Shown in pieces: positions 34,519 to 42,593 of a DNA stretch of 64,000 nt; position 1 is the stretch's first letter; the number at the start of each line of letters is the position of its first letter. The DNA lies in the NCBI GenBank assembly GCA_017626295.1, contig JAGAJB010000036.1, positions 1 to 64,000 of the forward strand, written 5' to 3'. The DNA is from Clostridia bacterium. GTDB taxonomy: Bacteria > Bacillota > Clostridia > Oscillospirales > Acutalibacteraceae. Position numbers and translations under genes: made by a program. The notes beneath the pieces were generated by a model, which worked only from the letters and a program-made list of their open reading frames with translations, was not told where the DNA came from and ran no database searches.

Positions 34519-35073
34519 TTGAAAAAGTCTTATGATTATTTCAAGACGTTAAAAGATATGTCTTGCTGTGTTAAGGATTCGTATACTTTTGCGGTCAGCA
34601 GTAAGGATTTTAAAAAAGAAGTTATTCGGTTTTCGGGTATTAAAACAGAGTTATCCGAAAGTTTAATGAATGAATTTGTTGCGCCAATTGAGCGTAACGA
34701 TATTTATAAATTGTCGTTTTGTCTGAATGAGGAACTGTGGCAAGTTACGAATCTTTATGATTTTATAATGCTCGCTGATACTAGTTCTTTCGGTTTTATC
34801 GGGCAAATCGGCGATTTGTTTAATAAACAAAATGATGTTTTTTCGATGTTCGGTGATTTTAAATTAACCGATAAAACAATGAAACTTTTGTCTGAAAGTT
34901 TGGCCTTATGCAACAGAACGAAAAAACAAATATTAAATGAAGTTAAATTTTCATTGCAAAGTGCTAAGCAACCCTTACTTAAATATTCTGTAAGTTGCGC
35001 TTTTTCGGAACTTGTAAGAGCAGTTGAAAAAACATTTTGCGAAGTCGAGAGAGTTATAATAAATAATAGTTAA
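34519..35073 (+). CDS. DUF47/PhoU-like helical protein
   Basis: A 184-residue, all-helical soluble protein. The N-terminal KSYDYFKTLKDMSCCVKDSYTF and the spacing of helices recall DUF47/PhoU-like phosphate-related regulators, but the match is loose and no metal-binding motif is obvious. I set the start at TTG 34519, with GAGG five bases before it; GTG 34513 is possible. It lies between fumB and pcrA with spacings of 12 and 10 bases, so it is co-transcribed. Function is unknown. Confidence 0.45.
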   Translation: MKKSYDYFKTLKDMSCCVKDSYTFAVSSKDFKKEVIRFSGIKTELSESLMNEFVAPIERNDIYKLSFCLNEELWQVTNLYDFIMLADTSSFGFIGQIGDLFNKQNDVFSMFGDFKLTDKTMKLLSESLALCNRTKKQILNEVKFSLQSAKQPLLKYSVSCAFSELVRAVEKTFCEVERVIINNS

Positions 35074-35083
35074 GGATGTTTTT

Positions 35084-37531
35084 ATGGAATTTACTCAGTT
35101 AAGAAGAAAACTAATAGAAAAAGAATTTTCGAGAATGAACGATATGCAGAAACGCGCCGTTTTTAACGTAAACGGTGCAGTTCTCATTCTTGCGGGTGCA
35201 GGCTCGGGTAAAACCACGGTTCTCGTAAACAGAATAGCATATCTCATAAAATACGGTAATGCATATAATTCGGATTTTACATATAGAGTTCCTAACGAAA
35301 AAGATTGCGAATTGCTTGAAAATTATATAAATAACGGTGGCGAAATTCCTTTTGAAATCGAACGCCTTTTAAGTGTTGATGCACCTGCGCCTTGGCAGAT
35401 ATTGGCTATTACTTTCACCAATAAAGCGGCAAACGAACTTAAATCAAGGCTTGAATCAATGCTCGGTGAAAAAGGGAACGACGTTTGGGCAAGTACATTC
35501 CATTCTTGCTGTGTCCGTATTTTACGCCGTGATTCCGAACGAATAGGTTTTTCAAAACACTTCACAATTTACGATACAGACGACTCAAAGCGCGTTATGA
35601 AAGAAGTTTTGCGAGTTCTTGATATTGACGAAAAGCGTCTTCCGGTAAAATATGTTCTTTCAGAAATCAGTAAGGCTAAAGATTCACTTATGACCCCCGA
35701 TGATTACACTAATGCCGCGGGTTATGATATGAATAAAAAACTTATCGGACAGGCTTTTGCAAAATATGAAGAAATGCTCAAAAAAGCCGATGCAATGGAT
35801 TTTGACGATATCATTGTAAACACCGTTAAACTTCTTAAAGAAAACCCAGACGTTCTTGAGTACTATCAGCGCAGATTCCGTTATGTAATGGTGGATGAGT
35901 ATCAGGATACTAACCACGCTCAGTATGTACTCACTTCACTTCTTGCAAGCGGTTACAGAAATATATGCGTTGTGGGTGACGATGACCAAAGTATTTATAA
36001 ATTCCGTGGTGCAACTATTGAGAATATTCTTTCTTTTGAAAATCAGTATGAAGATACCGAAGTTATCCGTCTTGAACAAAACTACCGTTCAACTTCTATA
36101 ATCCTTGATGCTGCGAATGCGGTTATTAAGAATAATCAGGGCAGAAAAGGTAAAACTTTGTGGACGGAAAAAGAGGGCGGAGATAAGATTCTTGTAAGAC
36201 TTCTTTCCGATGAACGCGATGAAGGTCGCTACGTTGCCGATGAAATTCTCAACGGTGTTGCCACAGGCAGAAGTCTTTCTGACTTTGCAATTCTTTACAG
36301 AACCAATGCGCAGTCAAGCAGTATTGAACGCGCTTTGGTTTATAACGCAGTTCCTTATAAGATTTTCGGCGGTCATAAATTCTATGACCGTAAAGAAGTT
36401 AAAGATGTTCTTGCATACCTCTCTGTAATTGCAAACCCCTCGGATACTGTGCGTATGCGCCGCATTATAAATGAGCCGAAAAGGGGAATTGGTGATACAA
36501 CCATCAACAATGCCGCCTCTATTGCAGATGGCTTGGGCCTAAATTTTTACGACGTAATTTCACACGCTAACGACTATCCTATGCTTTCAAGGGCTGCAGG
36601 TAAACTTTCCGAATTTACTAATCTTATAAATAAACTTGCCGAATCTCTTGAAGAAAAAGAAATACAGGATTTCTTTGATGATGTTATAAACGAAACAGGC
36701 TATATGCAGTACCTTGAACTTGATAAAGAAACTGCAGAAGAGCGCAAGGCGAACGTTATGGAACTTCTTGCAAACCTTTTAAGGTATATGGAAGAAAACG
36801 AGGGCGGTACGCTTACAGGCTTCCTGGAAGAAGTTGCATTGATGACTGATATTGATAATTATAATGCCGACTCTGAATCAGTGGTAATGATGACTTTGCA
36901 CTCTGCAAAAGGTCTGGAATTCCCCGTGGTATTTATTGTGGGTATGGAGGAGGGTCTTTTCCCGGGAAATCAAGTTATGTATGACCCCTCTGAAATTGAA
37001 GAAGAAAGACGCCTTTGCTATGTCGGAATTACAAGGGCGAAGGAAAAACTTCATATTACCAATGCCCGTACAAGAATGATTTACGGCAATACTTCAATTA
37101 CAAGGCCCTCACGCTTCATTTCAGAAATACCCGAAGAACTTACCGATTCAAACCTTAACTCGTCTCAGCAAGGCTTTTTCGGTGGTTTTTCGTCACAAAA
37201 CAGTTTCGGTTCTTCCTACGGCGGAGGTTATAGCAGTAAACAGTCAGGTGTATCTCAAAGAAACGGTTTTTCGGGTACGCAAAAATCCAACTCATCTTCA
37301 TCTGCTCACGGATTTTCAAGAGGAGGCTTCAGTAATAATACTGCCGCTAAAAAATCAGAGCCTGTTAAACTTGATTATAAAGTGGGCGATACCGTTGAAC
37401 ATAAAACATTCGGACAAGGTCTTATAATCAATGCCAACTCAGTTGGTGGCGATATGGTACTCGAAATCGCATTCGACAATTGCGGAACAAAAAAGATAAT
37501 GGCTAAAATGGCGAAACTCAAGAAACTATAA
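35084..37531 (+). CDS. pcrA: PcrA/UvrD-type 3'-5' DNA helicase
   Basis: An 815-residue SF1A helicase. Walker A AGAGSGKTT (37-45), Walker B VMVDEYQDTN (about 268-277), QSIYKFRGA, EQNYRST, and VVMMTLHSAKGLEFPVVF followed by RLCYVGITRAKEKL in domain 2 are all present. After about residue 680 comes a Gly/Ser/Phe-rich linker, then a C-terminal Tudor-like domain (YKVGDTVEHKTFGQG) as in PcrA, which contacts RNA polymerase. It works in repair, replication and removal of stalled polymerase. There is a 60-70-residue insertion in domain 1 around residues 60-100 relative to a compact PcrA. Confidence 0.95.
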   Translation: MEFTQLRRKLIEKEFSRMNDMQKRAVFNVNGAVLILAGAGSGKTTVLVNRIAYLIKYGNAYNSDFTYRVPNEKDCELLENYINNGGEIPFEIERLLSVDAPAPWQILAITFTNKAANELKSRLESMLGEKGNDVWASTFHSCCVRILRRDSERIGFSKHFTIYDTDDSKRVMKEVLRVLDIDEKRLPVKYVLSEISKAKDSLMTPDDYTNAAGYDMNKKLIGQAFAKYEEMLKKADAMDFDDIIVNTVKLLKENPDVLEYYQRRFRYVMVDEYQDTNHAQYVLTSLLASGYRNICVVGDDDQSIYKFRGATIENILSFENQYEDTEVIRLEQNYRSTSIILDAANAVIKNNQGRKGKTLWTEKEGGDKILVRLLSDERDEGRYVADEILNGVATGRSLSDFAILYRTNAQSSSIERALVYNAVPYKIFGGHKFYDRKEVKDVLAYLSVIANPSDTVRMRRIINEPKRGIGDTTINNAASIADGLGLNFYDVISHANDYPMLSRAAGKLSEFTNLINKLAESLEEKEIQDFFDDVINETGYMQYLELDKETAEERKANVMELLANLLRYMEENEGGTLTGFLEEVALMTDIDNYNADSESVVMMTLHSAKGLEFPVVFIVGMEEGLFPGNQVMYDPSEIEEERRLCYVGITRAKEKLHITNARTRMIYGNTSITRPSRFISEIPEELTDSNLNSSQQGFFGGFSSQNSFGSSYGGGYSSKQSGVSQRNGFSGTQKSNSSSSAHGFSRGGFSNNTAAKKSEPVKLDYKVGDTVEHKTFGQGLIINANSVGGDMVLEIAFDNCGTKKIMAKMAKLKKL

Positions 37532-37557
37532 ATAACAAAACTCTAGGTGGTGACAGG

Positions 37558-38127
37558 GTGAAAGAATTATTTGAATATTTAAGAAACAATACACTTTTTA
37601 AAGTTTTGTTATCGGTTATTTTGGGGTTGCTTTCTTCTGTAACTATCGTGTTTTTGTACGGCATATTTGTGGGTGGCGACTATTTGACATATAGTTATTT
37701 GATGTACATAGTTGTTTTTTCACTTTTCTCATCTTGTTTAATCAGCGTTTTTTTGTTTGGTAAAGATTTTTGGAATAAAAAGTACGGCAAAGAAATCTTT
37801 TTAGGAATTCTGGTTGCATATGTTGCATTGAATTTTCTTCTGTATCCGTCATTGAATAAATTGACTGCATCCAAAGAGTTTTCTGAATATGAAACAGAAA
37901 TTACAGAGTGTAGATTTTATCCGAAAAGTATTATACGTGAAGTGTTTTTTATTAATTCTGAAAATAAAACAGTAAAAACGAAATATTATGACAAGATGAT
38001 TTATTTAGATGACGAGTTAATGCCCGAAACTAACGGAAGAATGATTGTTCGTGAGAGTATGGGCGGTTTTAATCTGAAAATTTATGAAATAAGAGAAATA
38101 ACATACGAGCCGTATCAAGCAGAATAA
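37558..38127 (+). CDS. Small membrane protein of unknown function
   Basis: A 189-residue protein with four hydrophobic helices (about 13-36, 43-66, 80-97 and the short region near 100) and a soluble C-terminal part of about 90 residues rich in beta-strand pattern (TEITECRFYPKSIIREVFF). No family is recognised. It starts at GTG 37558 with AGGTGG upstream, 26 bases after pcrA, and the operon then ends at a strong terminator. Confidence 0.7.
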   Translation: MKELFEYLRNNTLFKVLLSVILGLLSSVTIVFLYGIFVGGDYLTYSYLMYIVVFSLFSSCLISVFLFGKDFWNKKYGKEIFLGILVAYVALNFLLYPSLNKLTASKEFSEYETEITECRFYPKSIIREVFFINSENKTVKTKYYDKMIYLDDELMPETNGRMIVRESMGGFNLKIYEIREITYEPYQAE

Positions 38128-38130
38128 GAA

Positions 38131-38173
38131 AACACCTTTATGAAAGTTTTTTGCTTTCATAAAGGTGTTACTT
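38131..38173. terminator. Bidirectional terminator, pcrA operon and rodA
   Basis: A perfect 16-bp stem (38131-38146 with 38154-38169) with a seven-base loop between convergent genes. Confidence 0.85.
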
Positions 38174-39352
38174 TTATATTTCTGAAAATGGTGAAGCAAT
38201 TCTGCTTAGTCTGAAGTTAACTGCCTCTCGCGAACGGTTGAATCGGTATATACTGAAAACAAGTCCGATACCTATATACAGGCAAAGTGTACTTGTACCG
38301 CCTGCGCTGAAGAAGGGGAGAGTAATTCCGATAACAGGAAGCACCATAAGGCACATACCGATGTTAATAACAACTTGCGAAGCGATCATAGCCGCTATGC
38401 CGTAGCAGGCAAGTTGTGCGGAAAAGTCCCTTGCTTTTTTTCCTGTTTGTATCATTTTATAGCAAATGAAGAACAAAAGACCTAACGCAATTAAGCAACC
38501 GAAGAATCCTGTTTCTTCACCTATTGCAGTAAAAATAAAGTCGTTTTCACTTTCGGGAACTATACCGCCCTGTGTATAAGTTCCTTTAAATAAACCTTGT
38601 CCGAAGAAACCGCCCGAACCGAGCGAATTTAAACCTTTTAACTGCTGATAACTTTCGGCAGGGAAATCTTCGGGTCTCAAAAGTGCTAAAAATCTGTTTT
38701 TCTGATAGTCGCCGAAAACATACATCCATATTAACGGCGAAGCCGCAACCGCTAAAATTCCGCCACAGGCGAAAAATCCGATATGCAGTCCTGCAAAGTA
38801 AAGCATAGCAATTGTCATAAACATAAAAACAAGTGCTGAGCCCATATCACCTGTAAGAACAACTAAGCCTATAGGAATAATGGCGTGTACACCCAAAAGA
38901 AATACGGAAAGAGGTTTGTTTATGGTGTCGCGACACAGTTCAAGGTGCATGGCGTATGTAATAACATAGCCGATTTTTACAAGTTCCGACGTCTGAAAGT
39001 AAATAGAACCGAATTTAAGCCAAGACCTTGCATCAGGTCGGGACTCCGGTGCTACGCCGAATATAAGGGTTATTAGCATCAGCAGTACACATACACCGCC
39101 TATAATAGGCCACAGTTTCATTATCAGTTCGTAATCTATCGCTGAAATTATTAGCGTCATAATAATACCCACAACGGCGGCGATAATCATAACAGTTGCG
39201 TCACGGGATATAAACTGACCGTCTTCCAGGTTGCATCTTGTTGCGCTGTAAACCATCAAAACACCGAAGATGGATGCAGCCATTATAAGAATAAATAATA
39301 TTTTATCGGTTTCTGAAACAAACCGTTTTGTACGTGAAAATATTTTTTTCAA
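38174..39352 (-). CDS. rodA: RodA/FtsW peptidoglycan polymerase (SEDS)
   Basis: A 392-residue integral protein with ten helices of the SEDS family, which polymerises glycan strands from lipid II. The large external loop contains QLKGLNSLGSGGFFGQGLFKGTYTQGG, followed by ESENDFIFTAIGEETGFFG, the conserved Asp/Glu region. The C-terminal PVIGITLPFFSAGGTS is the family signature. The RodA type rather than FtsW is suggested by the SGGFFGQG loop and the lack of division neighbours. I prefer TTG 39352 because AAGGGGG lies seven bases upstream; the longer ATG start at 39397 lacks a ribosome site. Confidence 0.88.
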   Translation of the reverse strand: MKKIFSRTKRFVSETDKILFILIMAASIFGVLMVYSATRCNLEDGQFISRDATVMIIAAVVGIIMTLIISAIDYELIMKLWPIIGGVCVLLMLITLIFGVAPESRPDARSWLKFGSIYFQTSELVKIGYVITYAMHLELCRDTINKPLSVFLLGVHAIIPIGLVVLTGDMGSALVFMFMTIAMLYFAGLHIGFFACGGILAVAASPLIWMYVFGDYQKNRFLALLRPEDFPAESYQQLKGLNSLGSGGFFGQGLFKGTYTQGGIVPESENDFIFTAIGEETGFFGCLIALGLLFFICYKMIQTGKKARDFSAQLACYGIAAMIASQVVINIGMCLMVLPVIGITLPFFSAGGTSTLCLYIGIGLVFSIYRFNRSREAVNFRLSRIASPFSEI

Positions 39353-39443
39353 GGCATTGCCCCCTTGATTTTGACTCGTAATATTGTTATTATACATATA
39401 TTAGATTTTTATTTCAAGTGTTTTACTTTTTTTTGAGGTACTT

Positions 39444-39890
39444 ATGGTAGAAGTTGTATCAAATTCACCCCAACAGACCGAGCAGTTTGCTGAACAGTTA
39501 GGTAAAGTTCTGACAGGCGGCGAAACTATCGCTTACTTCGGCGGTCTGGGTATGGGTAAAACCCGATTTACCGCAGGTCTTGCAAGGGGTATGGGTATAA
39601 AGGCGGACGTTTCAAGCCCTACATTTTCACTTGTTCACGAATATCACGGTGAAAAAACTCTTTATCACTTCGATATGTATAGAATTACTACCTTTGAGGA
39701 TTTATGTTCCACAGGGTTTTACGATTATCTTGACTGGGGCGGTGTTCTTGCGGTGGAGTGGAGCGAAAATATAGAGAACGCTTTACCCGAAGAAAAACTT
39801 ATTAAAATTGAAATATTACGCGGTGAAGATGATGAAAGCCGTATTTTGAGAATGAGTGGTGAAAGTATTTATGAAGATTCTTGGCGTTGA
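39444..39890 (+). CDS. tsaE: tRNA t6A biosynthesis ATPase TsaE
   Basis: A 148-residue protein with the P-loop GGLGMGKTRF (33-42), SPTFSLVHEY and HFDMYR, all typical of TsaE, the ATPase subunit of the TsaBDE complex that makes threonylcarbamoyladenosine at position 37 of tRNAs. It overlaps tsaB by 20 bases, showing coupling. TsaD, the third subunit, is not in the window. GAGG precedes the ATG. Confidence 0.93.
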   Translation: MVEVVSNSPQQTEQFAEQLGKVLTGGETIAYFGGLGMGKTRFTAGLARGMGIKADVSSPTFSLVHEYHGEKTLYHFDMYRITTFEDLCSTGFYDYLDWGGVLAVEWSENIENALPEEKLIKIEILRGEDDESRILRMSGESIYEDSWR

Positions 39891-40575
39891 CAGTACCGCA
39901 ACTGCGGCAAGTGCAGCCGTTTATTCCGACGGAAAAATACTTTCCCTGAATTTTTCCAATACAGGTTTAACTCATAGCCAGACACTTTTGCCTATGATAG
40001 ACAGTGCGCTTAAATCCGCAGGTGTTGATATTAAAGATGTTGACATTTTTGCAGTTTCAAACGGTCCCGGTTCTTTTACGGGTGTGCGTATCGGTGTTTC
40101 TGCAGTTAAAGGCCTTGCGCAACCGCTTAATAAAAAATGCGTAACAGTTTCAACATTGGAAGTAATTGCGAAACCTCTTGAAAATACAGGTTGTTATGCA
40201 GTTTCTGTTATGGATGCGCGCTGTAATCAGGTTTATACTGCTCAGTTTAACTGTTTAAACGGTTTTGAGCGTATTACAGAGGACGAAGCAATTACAATTG
40301 ATGAATTGGCTGAAAAGTTAAAAACTGTTACACAGCCTGTTGTTTTAATCGGTGACGGCGCAAACGTTACGTATAAAAAGTTAAAAGATGTTATTCCCGG
40401 TGTAGCAATAGCACCGCTTTCCGTTCGTTATCAGTCCGCGGCTAACGTTTGTTTAATAGCCGCCGAGAAATTGGAAAACGGCGATTTTACAGGTGAAGAA
40501 GCAAGTGATATTTTACCGAATTATCTTCGTCTTTCTCAGGCGGAGCGCGAATTAAAAAAGAAAAATAATAATTGA
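39871..40575 (+). CDS. tsaB: tRNA t6A biosynthesis protein TsaB
   Basis: A 234-residue protein of the ASKHA fold. It has ILGVDSTATAASAAV at the N-terminus, LLPMIDSAL, and the SNGPGSFTGVRIGVSAVKGL block (about 66-85) that is diagnostic for TsaB. It is the platform for TsaD and TsaE. I chose ATG 39871 because it begins the conserved MKILGVDS sequence, although an in-frame GTG lies 15 bases earlier. In many Firmicutes rimI and tsaD follow; here rpiB follows. Confidence 0.93.
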   Translation: MKILGVDSTATAASAAVYSDGKILSLNFSNTGLTHSQTLLPMIDSALKSAGVDIKDVDIFAVSNGPGSFTGVRIGVSAVKGLAQPLNKKCVTVSTLEVIAKPLENTGCYAVSVMDARCNQVYTAQFNCLNGFERITEDEAITIDELAEKLKTVTQPVVLIGDGANVTYKKLKDVIPGVAIAPLSVRYQSAANVCLIAAEKLENGDFTGEEASDILPNYLRLSQAERELKKKNNN

Positions 40576-40588
40576 AAGGTTGTTAATT

Positions 40589-41035
40589 ATGATAGTTTTA
40601 GCATCAGACCACGCAGGTTTCCCTCTTAAAGAAGAAATTAAGACTTTTCTTGACGGAAAAGGTGTTGAGTACATAGACTGCGGTACAGATTCAACTGCTT
40701 CCGTTGATTACGCTAAATTTGCTCAGACGGCTTGTCTTAAAGTTACAGGTGGTGAGGCAGATAAGGCTATTCTTTGTTGCGGTACAGGTATCGGTATTTC
40801 TATGGCTGCAAATAAAGTAAAAGGAATCAGAGCCGCTTGTTGTTCAGATTATTTCAGTGCAAAGTTTACAAGAATGCATAACGACGCTAATGTTCTTTGT
40901 ATGGGTGCGCGTGTTATAGGTGGAGGTCTTGCCTGCGAACTAGTTGACGTTTTCCTTAATACAGAGTTTGAGGGTGGCAGACATCAGCGCAGAGTTGACC
41001 AGATTACCGCTATTGAAAACGGTGAAATTCTTTAA
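40589..41035 (+). CDS. rpiB: Ribose-5-phosphate isomerase B
   Basis: A 148-residue protein with the RpiB/LacAB fold. IVLASDHAGFPLKEEI (2-17) includes the family Asp-His, CCGTGIGISMAANK (about 65-78) contains the catalytic Cys, and NDANVLCMGARVIG (about 99-112) follows. It interconverts ribose-5-P and ribulose-5-P in the pentose phosphate pathway. Start ATG 40589 is preceded by AAAGG. The stop overlaps the start of the phosphoesterase gene (TAATG). Confidence 0.93.
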   Translation: MIVLASDHAGFPLKEEIKTFLDGKGVEYIDCGTDSTASVDYAKFAQTACLKVTGGEADKAILCCGTGIGISMAANKVKGIRAACCSDYFSAKFTRMHNDANVLCMGARVIGGGLACELVDVFLNTEFEGGRHQRRVDQITAIENGEIL

Positions 41036-41904
41036 TGAAAAATTTTTTAAATAAAAAAATTGTACTGAGTATAATATCTGTTTTTCTTGTTGTAGGTATT
41101 GTATTTTTAGTTTACGGTAATTTCTCGGTGGATGTACAGGAAATTCATATAGTTACTGATAAACTTCCCGAAAGTTTCCACAATTACCTAATTGCACATA
41201 TTTCCGATTATCACAACCGTAATTCTGATATTGTTGATAATCAGATTTTTGACAGTCTGAACGAAGAACAACCGGATATTATTGTTATTACGGGCGATAT
41301 TATTGACAGTACTCATACAAAAGTTGACGTTGCGTTGGAGTTTGCAGAAAAACTCTGTGAAATAGCACCTGTTTATTATGTTACCGGTAATCATGAATCC
41401 AATGTGTTAAATGATGACGAGGATGAATTTAACAGACTTATTGAGGGGTTATCGGAGGTTGGCGTTACAGTTCTGCGTAACGGTAAAACAGTAATAGAAA
41501 ATTCTGCAGGTGACACTGTCAATCTTTACGGTATTGATGACCCGTATTTTTACGGTGGGTATGAACAGGTTTTTCAAAGAACTGAAATTTTGTGTAATGA
41601 ATTTTCAATGAAAGAAAACGAGTACAATATTTTGCTTGCACATCACCCCGAAACATTGTCGGTATATTATAAATACAATATTGATTTGGTATTTTCGGGT
41701 CACGCCCACGGCGGCCAGGTGACTTTGTTCGGCAAAGCGATTATGGCACCTGACCAAGTAACTTTTCCGCCATATACAAGCGGTTTGTACAAAATGGGGG
41801 ATACCCAACTTGTTTTAAGCAGAGGTATCGGTTACAGCGTTTTGCCAATAAGGGCTTTTTGCAGGCCGCATTTGGTTTATGCGGAGTTTAAAGTTTCCGA
41901 TTAA
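41035..41904 (+). CDS. Membrane-anchored metallophosphoesterase (YaeI/YkuE type)
   Basis: A 289-residue calcineurin-like phosphoesterase with an N-terminal membrane helix (about 8-27). The metal motifs are HISDYHNR (about 52-59), TGDIID, TGNHES, LLAHHPE and SGHAHGGQ, and all ligands are present. Relatives include YkuE and lipid UDP-sugar hydrolase-like enzymes; a lipid or nucleotide substrate is likely but unproven. It is the last gene of the tsaE-tsaB-rpiB run, followed by a strong terminator. Confidence 0.88.
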   Translation: MKNFLNKKIVLSIISVFLVVGIVFLVYGNFSVDVQEIHIVTDKLPESFHNYLIAHISDYHNRNSDIVDNQIFDSLNEEQPDIIVITGDIIDSTHTKVDVALEFAEKLCEIAPVYYVTGNHESNVLNDDEDEFNRLIEGLSEVGVTVLRNGKTVIENSAGDTVNLYGIDDPYFYGGYEQVFQRTEILCNEFSMKENEYNILLAHHPETLSVYYKYNIDLVFSGHAHGGQVTLFGKAIMAPDQVTFPPYTSGLYKMGDTQLVLSRGIGYSVLPIRAFCRPHLVYAEFKVSD

Positions 41905-41921
41905 CATTTTAATACTAAAAA

Positions 41922-41960
41922 AACAACCCAAGTGCTTTTTGAACACTTGGGTTGTTAATT
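41922..41960. terminator. Bidirectional terminator
   Basis: A 13-bp perfect stem (41922-41934 with 41944-41956) with a T-rich tail; it lies between convergent genes. Confidence 0.85.
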
Positions 41961-41961
41961 T

Positions 41962-42255
41962 TTATTCTGCTTTTAATGCACGCTGAAGCCAAATTGATGC
42001 AATATCAATTGCGGCATACAAACCGTTCTTTTCGGTTCTTTTAACAATTGCTTCAAGGGGATTTATTGAGGGGTCGGTATTTATAAGCTGAACAATAACT
42101 TTGTCAGCGATATTAACACCGTGAACCTCGTGTGTTGAAGCGATTGAAAGCATTATAACAAAGGGGTCACTCATATTACCGTAGTAAATTGTGTTATCTT
42201 TGCGCACGATGGGTTTACCTTTGTAGGTAAGAAAACTTGTCTGAGTATCAGCCAA
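41962..42255 (-). CDS. Small conserved-looking protein after ireB, function unknown
   Basis: A soluble protein of about 97 residues. It starts ADTQTSFLTYKGKPIVRKDNT and continues with GNMSDPFVIMLSIAST and VIVQLINTDPS. No known domain is recognised. TTG 42255 is the best start, since AAGGAG lies seven bases before it; a GTG nine bases upstream is possible. It follows ireB after 12 bases and thus shares its promoter, which suggests a link to the same growth or cell-wall signalling. Confidence 0.7.
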   Translation of the reverse strand: MADTQTSFLTYKGKPIVRKDNTIYYGNMSDPFVIMLSIASTHEVHGVNIADKVIVQLINTDPSINPLEAIVKRTEKNGLYAAIDIASIWLQRALKAE

Positions 42256-42267
42256 ACTAAACACTCC

Positions 42268-42510
42268 TTAATTAAGATATGCCTTAAGAAGAACTTGAAG
42301 AAGTTCATCTCTGTCAATTTTTCTGATAAGACTTCTGGCATTGTTATGAGTAGTGATGTAGGTGGGGTCTTCTGACAGTATATAACCTACAAGCTGACTG
42401 GTAGGATTGTAACCCTTTTCAACTAAAGAATTATAAACTGAAACAAGTATCTCACGCATCTCTTTTTCGTGGTCATCACTAATTGTGAATTGGATTGTTT
42501 TATCTGTCAT
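42268..42510 (-). CDS. ireB: IreB family regulatory phosphoprotein
   Basis: An 80-residue protein that matches the UPF0297/IreB family closely along its whole length ([52 protein letters not shown]). In Enterococcus, IreB is phosphorylated by the Ser/Thr kinase IreK on N-terminal threonines and affects cephalosporin resistance. Thr residues are present near the N-terminus here (positions 2, 5 and 9). The usual companions ruvX and a DUF1292 gene are absent. ATG 42510 has AGGAGG upstream; a longer frame is rejected. Confidence 0.92.
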   Translation of the reverse strand: MTDKTIQFTISDDHEKEMREILVSVYNSLVEKGYNPTSQLVGYILSEDPTYITTHNNARSLIRKIDRDELLQVLLKAYLN

Positions 42511-42538
42511 AAATACACCTCCTAAAACTATATTCAAT

Positions 42539-42567
42539 ATTATAAACTATTCCGATTGAAATTACAA
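42539..42567 (-). promoter_or_regulatory. Promoter of ireB
   Basis: On the minus strand, TTGTAA (42562-42567) and TATAAT (42539-42544) with a 17-bp spacer, about 28 bp before the start. Confidence 0.7.
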
Positions 42568-42593
42568 CAGTAAAATTATTAAAAATCGGTTAA

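Noticed and set aside
37140-37360. Collagen- or phage-tail-like repeat in PcrA
   Set aside because: The Gly/Ser/Phe-rich stretch is the normal flexible linker before the PcrA C-terminal Tudor-like domain.
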